DNA of 64,000 bases from positions 12,943,103 through 13,007,102 of the forward strand of contig NC_087254.1 in assembly GCF_037042905.1 (NCBI RefSeq). The letters run 5' to 3'. The notes beneath the pieces were generated by a model. It had not been told where the DNA came from. It saw only the letters and a list, made by a program, of their open reading frames with translations, and searched no databases. Source of the DNA: Lytechinus pictus (lineage: Eukaryota; Echinodermata; Echinoidea; Temnopleuroida; Toxopneustidae). Shown piece after piece: positions 11,701 to 20,761 of the stretch (positions are counted from its first letter, which is position 1; each line of letters begins with the position of its first letter). Made by a program: the position numbers and the translations under genes.

Positions 11701-14700
11701 GTTTATAAGAAATTACTGCTTTACTTTGTGACATTTTTATGATCAGACATCTACTAAAGCAACCAGTCCCAAAGATGCAAACACATTGTTAGGAACAAGT
11801 TTGCATATTCGCGTAGACTCATACCGTAAAATTTAAATCTGAGTCTGCATTATCCTTTCTGCATGTTTGGGGGAAAAAAGGATTAAAAAATATAAATCAA
11901 CAATATCTTTCGATGGCCTCCCTTTGTGATACCTTCAGAAGATAGAGTGAGGAATCAGCTGTAGTTGACTGGATTCATTAAATTTTCCAAAAAACATAGC
12001 ATACATTTGGTCACTTTTTGCCTATTTTTTTGAACACCTATACACAAAACAGGCTTTAACTATAATTCTCCAATTTACAACTAAAATGGAAAAATCTCTA
12101 TAAAATACTGTTCAAAGATTGCTTGATGTTGAAAATATGAAGTATACTATTTTTGCATTGACACACTGCTCTTCGTTTGCACCTGTGGCGAAATCATGGA
12201 TCGTGTTAGGTAAATCAAATTATAATGACGTCATGCCAACCATGTACGTGTATGAATTTTCTGCATTGTGATTAATAGCAGTGCCTGTATTTTCTCACAA
12301 ACATGCGATCATTTACGTTTTACATCAGTGCCTTGTTCAACACACTTCGTTATGTCACTTATGCAATCCACTAATAATTTCCTTATAGAGACTTCTGGAT
12401 TTTATCTGAAATGATATTTATCTGCACATATCTGGATTTGCAGGATGAAAATGAAATTGGAATTTTCGTGGAGCTAAGAGCTTTTTTTATAATATTTTAT
12501 TCATGACAGTAAGTAACTGTAATTCCCTAAAACTTCTTATTATTTTAAAACCCCTCTCTTCAGCTATTGCAGAGGACCTAAGTACTGAAATACCGGGCTC
12601 CTCCTTCTTCCTTTTTGGCTCAGCTGATTGGCCAGAGCAGAGAGGTCTGGTGCCACGAAGGAAAGATGTTGGTTGGTTCAAAGGAAAACATGGCATTGAT
12701 TGGTCAAAGTTCAACCATGATCTTGGAGCTCCACCTTCTAGCAGATATGGACTTACAGGTACTTAAAGTAGTCTTACTTATTTGGATGTAGCGACATAAA
12801 GCGTGTAGCTTATTTGCCCCTTGTCACATTGGATAGTCTCTGGTAGGGTAAAAACTTTAGTGGATGGTTGTTTTCCAGTGCTTCTCAATAGCTTATTTGA
12901 GCATATTGACACTAGATGCAGAAACTGCTTCCTCTGGTAAAGCATTCCAATTATAAATACTTCTGACTGAAAAGGAATTTTGCCTTATTTGCAATTTGCA
13001 TCTGGGTTAATTAATTTCATGCTATGACTTCTGGTGGGTGTTTCATAAAGCTGTTCTTAAGTTAAGAGCGACTTTAAGAACGACTGGTGATCCTTTCTTA
13101 TGGCGAATGGTATATTCATTAGCGATGGTTTTGCGCGTAAGAAAGGATCACCAGTCATTCTTAAAGTCGCTCTTAACTTAGGAACAGCTTTATGAAACGG
13201 CCCCCAGGTTCTACCATGGAGCTACATGGTTCTACCATGTCTTTTCATGAAAACTTTGGTCATGTCAATTAACTCCTGATGATGCATGTTCACTGGTGCA
13301 TATAAATGATTGTAATCATTTCTTTATTTCGAAGAAAAGCAGTATACAAATTAACAAAGTGAAACAATGAAAGGGTAACAAGCAAAACCAGGTCCATGAA
13401 CCTATACTGGTTCAAGGCAGGTTGAAATGTACATAAAACAAGTAAAATTACAAAGACATAAGATATTGATTGCAAACAAAAAGCAATCATACAATAAAAC
13501 TGAATACCGGTAGGTGAATTTACATTAACATTAAAAAAAAGAATTGGCTATAAATAGAGATTTGCTTACATCAGCAAAGGCACATCAAAAATGGCATCAA
13601 CAATGGAGCATTCAATACATCCGTTATGGTAGCAATAGTCGTTATACATAATAACAGTATTTTACATTAAGGAAGGCAGAAGAGAACCCCCCCAAAAAAA
13701 AAAAAAAAAATAAATAAATAAATAAATTTAAAAAAAATAAAAAATAAAATAAAATAAATAAATAAAGAAAACAGGTTCAATGATTCAAGTTATAAGTGGG
13801 CTATCACACCAAAAAAAAAAAACCGATGGGTTGAATGTTGGAAAAAAACAATTATAACTTGAGATTTTGTAAAATTCTCTTAGCATTGTATAGAAAGAGA
13901 ATTGTTATCTCATTTGAGGGGGAATGTTGAATTGCATGTGATTACGCAACATGCTATTGTTGCTATGTTAGGTGGAAGGGAGATTTTGGGTTAGCTTTCA
14001 TTCGCGGTCATCACACCATACAGGGCAGTAGCATATTTTTTCCCCCCAAAGAATTCTTTTATCGCAGAGATTTATAAAACCATATTTTAGGGGGTCAAAC
14101 AATTTATTTCTGTACAAAAATTGGAAAGGATTAGTAAAAACGTAGGATGACCTTGGAGCTATTTTCTTTGTTTGCTCGATCGCCTTAATGGCGTCGGATA
14201 GGAATTTCAGAGAATTTTCCTTATTTGGTTTAGCTCTGTTTTCGCCTATCTCAAGGTCCATGGTTTTGCTTGCAGTACGCAAGCAAAATCTTACAGTTAT
14301 CAAGTTGAATGATAACTCAATTTCTAAGATTCGATAATTCAATATTTTGATTATCGTTTCATAATTCTAATTATTAAGGAAATGCATCGTTCAGTTCAGT
14401 GTAACTGACATACGACCACTAAGATGTCAAAATAATATTGATGTATCATGAATATGCAACCATTATACATGTTATATACAAGAGCAATGTTCTTTAGAAT
14501 GTGTAATCATGACGATTACTAGTATAGTCTTAGTAATTCAAATCAGCATGCAAGCTGAGTTAGATGCCAGTTGTTGCATTATGTTTTCGAGGTGTTGTTA
14601 ATTTGAGGACGAAAGTGTTATTTGTTTTTAAGGTGTCGGTGACCGCACTCTCCCAAGAGTAAAACAATTATTAAACAAATTGATTACAAATATAACAAAC

Positions 14701-16501
14701 AATTTTGTTTGCTTTTGTTTGTGTGATGTAAGGAGACTGAAATGAGATTGTACCTTATCCCAATGCTGGTCCTTTCTACTGTAAAACATAACAAAAGAGG
14801 ATAAAAGGGCATGCTTACTTATGATCTTTGTCAAATTTGTCCTATGTCCTAGTTAGTTGACTATTAAACTTACATGTACTTATCGCTATTGTCCCTCCTG
14901 GGACATAGGCCGTCAACAAAGTTCCTCCAGGCAGAGCGGCCCTGAGCAATTGTCTCAAAGGAAGCGTTTCATGAAAGGACTTGTCAGACGTTCTATCCGA
15001 CAGTTACTATGGTAATAGTGCTTCTCAGCCAATCATAATCAAAGTTTTCAGACCTGACAACTTGTCAGACGAAAATGTTGATGAAACGCCCCCCAGATCT
15101 TCTCATGTGCAGTCCACCCTATTAGCATCTGCCTACATGTCTCTGCGCCATGTGCTTCAAGGCCTTCCTTAATCTTCACTTTCCCTTGAGGTTTCCAAGT
15201 TAATGCCTGTCTAGTTATATTAGGCATTGGTCAATCCACCTCCATCTTTGCCAGAGCTTCACCTCAATATGTTGCTGATGACCAAGCTCCCACAAGTCTT
15301 GATTATATTCAGGCAAGAAAATCTTGAGAATATGCCAAAGAAAATAATATTCATTGATGTACATGTACATGCTCTCGGAACAGTACTGCACCCAAAGGTG
15401 GATAGTTAAAATGTCTAGGATTAAAATCAAAAGGACATTTAAAAATAATGAAAATCACTTTCCAGCTACCATGGCAATTATAATTCCAGACAAGGAGTGA
15501 CCAAACTTTATAGACCAAGTGGTCATTCATACATACATGTAAAGTCTTCTACTTTCTAGAATGTAAATTCATTGCTTTACTCCTCTCAAAATCACTTAAT
15601 ACATTTCATTCTATTTTAAAGACAAATTTTGGCTACTAGAGCCTATTGATAATTATGTTTCTGAATCTCACTATTTTGAACAATTTCACATTGCTTTACT
15701 AGCCTATCTGCAAGAGTAATTCTTCTTCATACTGTCAAAATATCAAATTTAAAAGTTGAATAGGAAACTAGATGCAAGAGTTTCTTTGACACAAGTTTGT
15801 GCGGACTGATTGCACTTGAGTGAAGCCTGAACTCCAAACATTTTCTTTAAAAAAATTCTCACTGAAATTCCTCTACATTCAATCAAGAACTTGTGCGGGT
15901 CATTGTTAATCATCATTTTGAAGCTTTGGATGTGCTTCTTCAAACTCAATAAAAATCTAAAAATTCATTTTGGGTGATTTATTGTTGGTTTTGGGGTGAC
16001 TGGTCACAGATGTGGGTTGAATGTTTTGTTTGCTGATTTGTTTTTTCTCCATTCGTCTCAAATTCAGGTTGTGGAGCATCACACTACGTTACCAACTGCA
16101 ATGTCACAATAGATACCCAAGACCTTGAGCTTGGGAGGGAAATAGCGCATGCCATCCGAGCCACTACTCCCAGGGGGTTGCCAGGTATTCAGGCTATGGC
16201 CTTTCCCCATGAGGGAACCATTGAAATTGCATGCAACGTTGACAGTCTTCCAAGAGAAAAACAGAGTACCAGGGAAAACGATGGTGACGACACAGATCAA
16301 AATTGCCCCATCACCTTGGACTACTCATCGCCAGAAACCATCGAGCAGCGAGTGAAGGCTTTGGCAGGAGAGAAAGGGATTGGAATGGTTGGAACGGCCT
16401 TGATCGGATTCAGGCCGGAAGAAGCTTGTCGGCTTGCCATGGATGCCCTCCAGTCGGGGAACGATCAACTCTGGAAGTCTCGGGGTGTCCTACTCATGTG
16501 A
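2677..16501 (+). CDS. FTCDNL1: Formiminotransferase-domain protein, FTCDNL1-like, five exons
   Basis: The spliced gene joins 2677-2779, 8578-8710, 9897-10015, 12564-12758 and 16068-16501 and gives 327 codons plus TGA with consistent phases (1, 2, 1, 1). The start is the first of two adjacent ATGs. An in-frame TGA lies upstream at 2659 and an acceptor-like AG at 2670-2671, so an untranslated 5' exon is likely. The product has both halves of a formiminotransferase domain: CLLNVSEARN near the N-terminus, the RSVLTIAAPI strand, GVHPRLGAVD (residues 88-97, His90 matching the family's catalytic histidine), PRRKDVGWF, and a C-terminal subdomain ending at GMVGTALIGF. There is no cyclodeaminase domain, unlike bifunctional FTCD. 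FTCD moves a formimino group from formiminoglutamate to tetrahydrofolate. Activity of this shorter paralogue is inferred, not shown. The introns are crowded with transposons, but no exon is disrupted. Confidence 0.88.
2882..3032. mobile_element. Short hAT-like element with G/C tracts (copy 1)
   Basis: The left end CAGGGGCCGCGGAAC and right end CTTCCGTGGCCCCTG are inverted. AAATGCA occurs on both flanks, allowing an approximately 8-bp duplication with one mismatch. The body has G and C tracts and ACCATGCAAAAAATCACAAT. A second copy lies at 7968-8127. CAGGGG-type ends are known for hAT elements. It lies in intron 1 of the FTCDNL1-like gene. Confidence 0.55.
3060..3590. repeat. Inverted repeats with a hairpin core
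   Basis: TGTGTTGTACAACGCCT (about 3080-3096) recurs inverted at 3401-3417. A second, tighter palindrome at about 3412-3585 pairs AATGGTGCGAGATTT with AAATCTCGCACCATCGC around a core at 3484-3511 (ATTCAA, CGGCTAACGCCTCG, TTGAAT). The same core occurs at 44554-44580. No coding sequence is seen. Confidence 0.6.
5150..5850 (-). pseudogene. Decayed ORF with TGCDT / LPPT motifs
   Basis: The minus strand shows an open stretch (5575-5850, no certain start). Downstream, in broken frames, come SGCDTMLCQFG (about 5530-5500) and SLPPTDKSAIEHDYQR (about 5310-5270). The order TGCDT...G followed by LPPT...H...YQ matches a dispersed invertebrate ORF family I recognise by motif only, often found with transposons. 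Several stops and frame changes mean it cannot be functional. It sits in the spacer of the 3618-7612 foldback, suggesting cargo of that element or a separate insertion. Confidence 0.35.
5998..6421. mobile_element. Palindromic hAT-like MITE
   Basis: The ends CAGGGTGCTACATAA and TTATGTAGCACCCTG are exact inverted copies. Subterminal sequence repeats GGGCAAGT/ACTTGCCC several times in both orientations. TTTAA occurs on both flanks, but a full 8-bp duplication is not evident. It is non-coding and nested inside the spacer of the 4-kb foldback. Confidence 0.65.
7639..8451. mobile_element. Non-autonomous hAT element with perfect 8-bp duplication
   Basis: The element starts CAGGGGTTCTCAAAC and ends GTTTGAGAACCCCTG, a perfect 15-bp terminal inverted repeat. 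It is flanked by CTATATTG at 7631-7638 and 8452-8459. This matches hAT superfamily structure. Sequence inside the ends (ACGGCCCACGGGCC; CATCTGGCCCTTCAAAG) is typical of non-autonomous hATs. It is 813 bp, has no transposase, and carries the nested element at 7968-8127. It lies in intron 1 of the FTCDNL1-like gene. Confidence 0.85.
7968..8127. mobile_element. Short hAT-like element with G/C tracts (copy 2), nested
   Basis: This is the same family as 2882-3032: CAGGGGCCCCGGAACGG start, GCTTCCGCAGCCCCTG end, shared body CATGCAAAAAATCACAATCA and long G and C runs. CTTGAC occurs on both flanks. It is inserted inside the hAT element at 7639-8451, so it is the younger of the two. Confidence 0.6.
8578..8710 (+). 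CDS. FTCDNL1: FTCDNL1-like exon 2
   Basis: The acceptor TATCAG precedes 8578 and the donor GTAGGT follows 8710. The exon encodes SSGILSSVLNIFQDIDYNRS, then VLTIAAPINNLKAAVCGACA. It matches the family segment in which a DxDxxRSV motif precedes a hydrophobic strand. Its reading frame joins exons 1 and 3 without a stop. Confidence 0.88.
9068..9678. mobile_element. TTAA-flanked MITE, family 2
   Basis: TTAA at 9068-9071 and 9675-9678 flanks termini AGGGATGGTCCAGGCTGA and its complement. The arms pair far inward; GGGCTGATGTCATATCCCC recurs inverted near 9475-9500 apart from small differences. It is non-coding and lies in intron 2 of the FTCDNL1-like gene. Internal sequence GCTGAAAATTTGAT and ATCGGAT resembles family 1. 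Confidence 0.8.
9897..10015 (+). CDS. FTCDNL1: FTCDNL1-like exon 3 (HPR motif)
   Basis: The exon begins after TAG at 9894-9896. Using the next AG (9899-9900) would place an in-frame TAG immediately, so the first AG is preferred. It encodes QEGVHPRLGAVDLIPIYPL. In FTCD the histidine of the equivalent HPR motif is catalytic. The donor GTAAGC is at 10016. Confidence 0.88.
10055..11566. mobile_element. TTAA MITE family 3 (copy 1), split by a dispersed repeat
   Basis: The left end follows TTAA (10055-10058) with AGGAGAATGAAACCCTTGGA. The body matches the intact copy at 50533-51123 (ATGCTATGGAGATCCTCCCA). At about 10500 it is interrupted by the repeat at 10506-11474. It resumes with CTCAAACCTTTGTTGATTTG and ends in CCAAGGCTTTCATT, lacking the last few terminal bases. 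It lies in intron 3 of the FTCDNL1-like gene. Confidence 0.7.
10506..11474 (+). repeat. Dispersed GTCTCACCTGCA repeat, copy A (full)
   Basis: It begins GTCTCACCTGCATAGCAGAG, has a CGG-rich tract, then about four internal units of roughly 160-190 bp (CATGACCAAGGTCAAAGGTC, GGGTCAATGAACTT, TTCATGAAACTTGGACAT). It ends TGCAGGTGAGAC (11441-11452) plus GCCAGAGGCATTCCACTTG. The two ends are 12-bp inverted copies. Exact AGGTCAAAGGTCA occurs at 10733, 10925, 11086 and 11248. There is no ORF. Other copies are at 16895, 40980 and 58879. Its class is unknown to me. Confidence 0.7.
11567..12563. other. Intron 3 remainder of FTCDNL1-like gene
   Basis: AT-rich intronic sequence with no supported gene. A single TGACGTCA lies at about 12226. 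A polypyrimidine tract leads into the exon 4 acceptor. Confidence 0.5.
12564..12758 (+). CDS. FTCDNL1: FTCDNL1-like exon 4
   Basis: The acceptor TCTTCAG precedes the exon and the donor GTACTT follows at 12759. It encodes IAEDLSTEIPG, SFFLFGSADWPEQRGLVPRR, KDVGWF and DLGAPPSSRYGLTG. This is the diagnostic FLFG...LPExR...RR...GWF pattern of FTCDNL1-type proteins, as distinct from FTCD proper. Confidence 0.88.
13036..13206. mobile_element. Hairpin MITE with GTTTCATAAAG ends (copy 1)
   Basis: GTTTCATAAAGCTGTTCTTA pairs with its complement at the right end. Inner sequence AAGAACGACTGGTGATCC also pairs, giving a hairpin of about 170 bp with a short loop. It is bordered by G/C runs (GGGTG and GGCCCCC). 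Similar hairpins lie at 14963-15094 and 18248-18408. Confidence 0.7.
13207..14962. other. Intron 4: microsatellites and one unrecognised ORF
   Basis: This holds an A-rich and AAAT microsatellite at about 13685-13775. On the minus strand a 114-codon open frame runs at 13998-14342 (MDLEIGENRAKPNKENSLKF internally). I recognise no domain in it, and it lacks flanking splice or promoter evidence. Nothing else is supported. Confidence 0.35.
14963..15094. mobile_element. Hairpin MITE with GTTTCAT ends (copy 2)
   Basis: GCGTTTCATGAAAGGACTTG and the right end ATGAAACGCCCCCC are inverted. CTTGTCAGAC occurs in both arms with decay. It is a shorter relative of 13036-13206 and 18248-18408, sharing the central TCAGCCAATCATAATCAAAG-type loop seen in the third copy as ATTATGATTGGCTG. 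Confidence 0.5.
15095..16067. other. Intron 4 remainder
   Basis: No gene or clear repeat is seen. Only short incidental open frames occur on both strands. The pyrimidine-rich TTTTTTCTCCATTCGTCTC precedes the exon 5 acceptor. Confidence 0.5.
16068..16501 (+). CDS. FTCDNL1: FTCDNL1-like exon 5 (C-terminal subdomain)
   Basis: The acceptor AATTCAG precedes 16068. The long last exon encodes GASHYVTNCNVTIDTQDLEL, RATTPRGLPGIQAMAF, and VKALAGEKGIGMVGTALIGF before TGA at 16499-16501. The stop overlaps GTGAGT (16498-16503), a consensus-looking donor, so an alternative isoform reading on into another exon cannot be excluded. The tail ending LWKSRGVLLM resembles a natural C-terminus, so the stop is preferred. 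Confidence 0.87.
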
Positions 16502-16894
16502 GTTTCTGCACCTGTCTTCAGCTCTTGCGGTACTAGCTAACTTGATCTGTGTAATGATTTTGCAATTAATATGCAGCTGAATTTGTGGATATCATACAAT
16601 TTATTCTAATTGTAAGGTATGTTTTCATCATCAAGCCAGGACAATCATCCCAAATTTTTTGGAACTGATTCCTTGATGCGGATTAGGCCATTTCCTGCTT
16701 CTTTGAGAACATAGACTGAGAGGTCTGACTTCAAAGATGATTTCAGTTGTACCATGTTACAAAACCCTGGACATCCACATTCTATTTCCATAATTATTGC
16801 TTATGTAAGTAGAAAAATCAAATTATGAGTACATGCAAAGGGTGCTGAATTCATGCTTGAATAAAGTATGATAATACAAGAAATTTGCATTTTT
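16502..16894. other. 3' flank of the FTCDNL1-like gene
   Basis: This is probably 3' UTR and intergenic sequence. I see no AATAAA close to the stop (AATATGCAG-type sequence only) and no other gene. A poly(A) site cannot be assigned. Confidence 0.35.
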
Positions 16895-17810
16895 GTCTCG
16901 CCTGCATAGCAGAGCGTGACTATAGGCGCCGCTTTTCCGATGGCGGCGACGTCAACATTGAAATCTTAACCAAGGTTAAGTTTTTGAAATGTCATCATAA
17001 CTTAGTATATGGACCTAGTTCATGAAACTTGGACTTAAGGGTAATCAAGTATTACTGGACATCCTGCCTTAGTTTCAGGTCACATGACCAAGGTCAAAGG
17101 TCATTTAGGGTCAATGAACTAAGACCATGTTGGGGGAATCAATGTCGAAATCTTAACCAAGGTTAAGTTTTTGAAATGTTGTCATAACTTCAAAAGTATA
17201 TGGACCTAGTTCATAAAACTTAGACATAAGGGTAATAGTGTATCACTGAATATCCTGCATGAGTGTCACGTCACATAATGAAGGTCAAAGGTCACTTAGG
17301 GTCAACAAACTTTGGCCATGTTGGGGCTATTTGAGGAATTGTCATCATTGGGGGTATTTGAGGAATTGTCATCATTGGGGGTATTTGAGGAATTGTCATC
17401 ATAAATTTGAAAATTTTTGGATCTAGTTCATGAAACCTGGACATAAGAGCAGCAATGTATCCCTGAATACCCTTCAGGAACATGGCCAATATCAAAAGTC
17501 ATTTTAAGGTCAATGAACTCTGGCCATGTTGGGAGTTTGTGTTGCATTGGCATCATATCTTAGGAAGTTTATGGTAATTGCTCATGAAACATTGACATAA
17601 GGGTAATCAAGTATGAATGATTGTTTTGCACATTTCTTAGGTCACATGATCATGGTCAAAGGTCATTTAGGGTCAAAGACATAATATTTTATTATCATAT
17701 TAGTGTTTTCTTCTGTGAATAATTATTCATTAGCTGTTTTTCAAAGGAATCACTGCTGCTATATCGAATTGTGTACTGCAGGCGAGACTGCCAGAGGCGT
17801 TCCACTTGTT
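16895..17810 (+). repeat. Dispersed GTCTCRCCTGCA repeat, copy B
   Basis: It starts GTCTCGCCTGCA (16895-16906) and ends TGCAGGCGAGAC (17777-17788) plus GCCAGAGGCGTTCCACTTGT. It has the same internal units as copy A, with AGGTCAAAGGTCA at 17091 and 17282. It also contains a 27-bp triplication (GGGGGTATTTGAGGAATTG) at 17325-17404. Both ends carry G-C where the other copies carry A-T. Confidence 0.7.
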
Positions 17811-18247
17811 TTATACTATGGCACAATTGAAACCATCTTTCTGACTTTGGGCCCGTGGCTCAGCATGCCATTTATTAATAAGACAGTATCATCCAGAAAA
17901 GATAAAAGGGCGAGATCAAGAGGAAAGATGCAATACATGTGCATCCAGCTGCAGAGTTATGTAAGATTTAATTAGTGCATGTCAAAAAAAACAAATCTTA
18001 AAAACATGATTTCATGTTATTAGTTTTTACTTCAAATGATGACTAAATTTCATGGTAATTATGATTGAAAAATCGATATATTAATCATTATATTTGTATA
18101 GGATGACAACACTACTCCTTTATTTCCTTATTTTCAAACTTTATTAGGTTATAAATCACCGAGTGTCACAATGACATATTTGAAACCTTTTTTGAAAGAC
18201 AAGGGTGAAAACTACATTATGTAAAGTAAATGTATTTTTATGAAATA

Positions 18248-18408
18248 TGCCCCTGTTTCATAAAGGACTTGCAACTGTTGTAACTTTGCCATTATGGCAA
18301 CTACCATGGAAACTGTTATTATGATTGGCTGTTGAGCCCTGTTACCATGGTAGTTGCCATTGTGGCAAAGTTACAACAGTTGCAAGTCCTTTATGAAACA
18401 GGCCCCTG
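18248..18408. mobile_element. Hairpin MITE with GTTTCATAAAGG ends (copy 3)
   Basis: CCTGTTTCATAAAGGACTTG and its complement close a hairpin of about 160 bp whose arms pair almost perfectly (CAACTGTTGTAACTTTGCCA and complement). The loop contains ATTATGATTGGCTGTTGAG. It is the best preserved member of this family in the window. Confidence 0.75.
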
Positions 18409-18693
18409 ATATATGTGTGTGTGAATAATCAAACAGTGATATATTCTTTAAAAAAAAATCAAGGCCTATCCTAGCGGTAGGTTGAATTGCTCAATAAATT
18501 ATATTTTTGTACTTTTCAATGATTTTAGGCTTAGCCATGTCTTATTTTTCACTTTCTTGATTTTTTTATTTAAATTAATGTGAGACATAATGCACTTGTG
18601 AGTATGTAAGTGTTCATGTTGCACAAGCTAATTAAAACAAATGTAAAAAAAAAGTGGAGATTACAATTCTTGCTTTTAACAAAACAAGCTTAT

Positions 18694-19027
18694 GGGCAAT
18701 TCCATGCTAGAAAAATCCAAACAAATGAGGAACTTCAATTTATTTTGTGGTAATAATAAAGTTCTACTTGGTAGTCATGTGAAAAAGGACAACCAACAAA
18801 TAAATGTTGTCCATGGGTGATTTAGAGGTGAAAATGTTGCATCTCTGCGTCCCGTATGACACACAACATTTTCACCTTTAATTCACCCGTAATCAATATT
18901 TTTTGTTGGTTATAAGTTTTCACACAACTACCCACAATAACTTTATCATTGACAAAAATGAAAATTTTTTATTGCCAAGAGACTAGAAATTGTCAAAATT
19001 TCCCGTACAACACGCATGGAATCACCC
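18694..19027. mobile_element. GGGCAATTCCAT palindromic MITE (copy 1)
   Basis: The left terminus GGGCAATTCCATGC and the complement of the right end, GGGTGATTCCATGCG, are inverted. Inner parts (ACCAACAAATAAATGTTG; GGTGAAAATGTTG) also pair. It is related by its ends to 38493-38692. It is non-coding. Confidence 0.6.
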
Positions 19028-19471
19028 ATATAAAGGCCTAGTTTAATATTTGTCTTAATGTGATAAACTTTTATTCCCACTATGCTTGAACAGGTAAACA
19101 AGTGAAATACCTTTGGCAGTGTCACCTGCGTTATGCAGGTGATTGATCTGAAAATGACCTTTGACCTTTAACCCAATAATCTGAAATTATATCCTTGTAG
19201 TTTGTGATATTTGTTAATGTTTACATTCATGTTTAAAGTAATTTGATTAATGATTTCAAAATTATCTGAAAAAACATGTGAATCTGTATGATGTTGAACT
19301 TGGATATGATGGTTAAAAGATATCCTTAATTACATGAGTATAATTTTAAATGATTAAAGTTTCCTTTAATGGTCAAATGTCTTTTCAGATCAATTAACTT
19401 TGTAGATTATTTCAAAATATTCGATTAAATTAAATGAATTTGTATGAGATGGGTACAGGATATCACAGTAA
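19028..19471. repeat. Remnant of receptor-half-site-rich repeat
   Basis: CACCTGCGTTATGCAGGTG forms a hairpin near 19126, followed by ATGACCTTTGACCTTTAACC and TTTAATGGTCAAATGT-type sequence. This resembles decayed parts of the GTCTCACCTGCA repeat family. The sequence resumes after the gypsy insertion at 26426, where AGGTCAAAGGTCA occurs. No gene. Confidence 0.4.
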
Positions 19472-20147
19472 TGTCGGGGGGTGGGTTGAGTTAGCCAATT
19501 AAGACCGTAACGGAGCAAACTTTACAGATGCTACGGGACACCAGATCTGAGCTTCTTCGACTTTATTGAGGTTTGCCAAAACCAACAAAATGAAAGGAGT
19601 AACAAAACAACAACCCCAAAGTCAGATGCTACTGGTGGTTGCACACCACCTACATCACCCAGGATACCACAAAGGAGTAGCAGCTTCTACATTATCAAAA
19701 TCTCGATGAGGATCAAATGAGTCGGACCAGATCAGCCCTTTCCCAGGCCTGCTTCGATTGCAGTCCGACCTGCACCAGAACCAGGACGTGCAATAATCTA
19801 CCTAACGTAAAATGCCAACAAGCAGTGGAGTCGCGGAACCACCCAAAAAAATATCATTCCGCTAAGGATTTGTTAAACTTTGAAACAGCCAATATGAAAA
19901 AGATACAAGTATATATATTGTTTTCACTCAATATTACGAGAAAACAAATCCTTAAAATCCTTTAAAATACATAACAAGGATTAGAAAATAACTAGAATTA
20001 TATTTTTCGAGCGTACATACATCGATCATCCTAACCCTATCCAGTGATCCGGCTGATCAAGAGAATTCCAAACACCTGTACGAAAATAATATGCAAATTA
20101 GGCACATTCTTCTCGAGTAACCTAAATGAAAATTCCACTTTCCGACA
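19472..20147 (-). repeat. Gypsy 3' LTR
   Basis: This is the left copy in + coordinates and the 3' LTR of the minus-strand element. On the minus strand it holds CAATAAAG (complement at 19561-19568), a likely poly(A) signal. The small + strand open frame inside is present identically in the other LTR and is not considered a gene. Confidence 0.9.
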
Positions 20148-20159
20148 GTTTCCCCGCTT
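20148..20159 (-). other. Polypurine tract
   Basis: On the minus strand AAGCGGGGAAAC lies directly against the 3' LTR, the expected position of the plus-strand primer for an LTR element. Confidence 0.65.
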
Positions 20160-20761
20160 GAAAATCAATCGACCCGAATGATTTGCTTCAAACCAATGAT
20201 ATAACAATATATACAATAAATTACACTATTTTCTGTACATGGTCCAATTTGTTTCTTCTATACACACTCTCTGTTACAATTCTTGTCAGTATAAACAATA
20301 CATTTTGTGTAGACAGCTTGGATACAGTAAAACTGAATGAACTATATTACTCACTCAAAAAAAGGAATGTTCTGAAAGCAATCGAAACGTTCAGACTTTT
20401 TTTTTTTTCTTAAAAAAAAATCTAATTCAATATCCTTTTCTTCAAATTTCTTCCCCGCTTGAGTCGTTGTATTATCTCCAAAAGAAATTTTGTGAATTCA
20501 GAATAGTTACTCTTTCCACAAGAAAAAAATGATGTTGAGAATAAATGCAAATTTAATCCTACAAGTCTCAACTCTGTCACCAACAACTCTTTCTTTTTGC
20601 TTGAGTAACACAGCAAATATCAACTTCTGGGAAAAAAAAACAATTTCATCTTGTCTCAAGGATAAATATATATAACAAAAATTACCACTGTATCAACTGG
20701 AAAATCCAATTGAAATCGACGGAGGGAGTATACAATCAAAATCGAGGAACTACTTCATCAC
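20160..20761 (-). other. Gypsy 3' untranslated region
   Basis: About 600 bp lie between the integrase stop and the PPT. I see only short open frames and no envelope-like or membrane-spanning product. Confidence 0.6.

Noticed and set aside
19717-19965. 82-codon + strand frame, identical at 25995-26243
   Set aside because: It lies inside both LTRs, opposite to the element's sense. Its repetition is explained by LTR identity.
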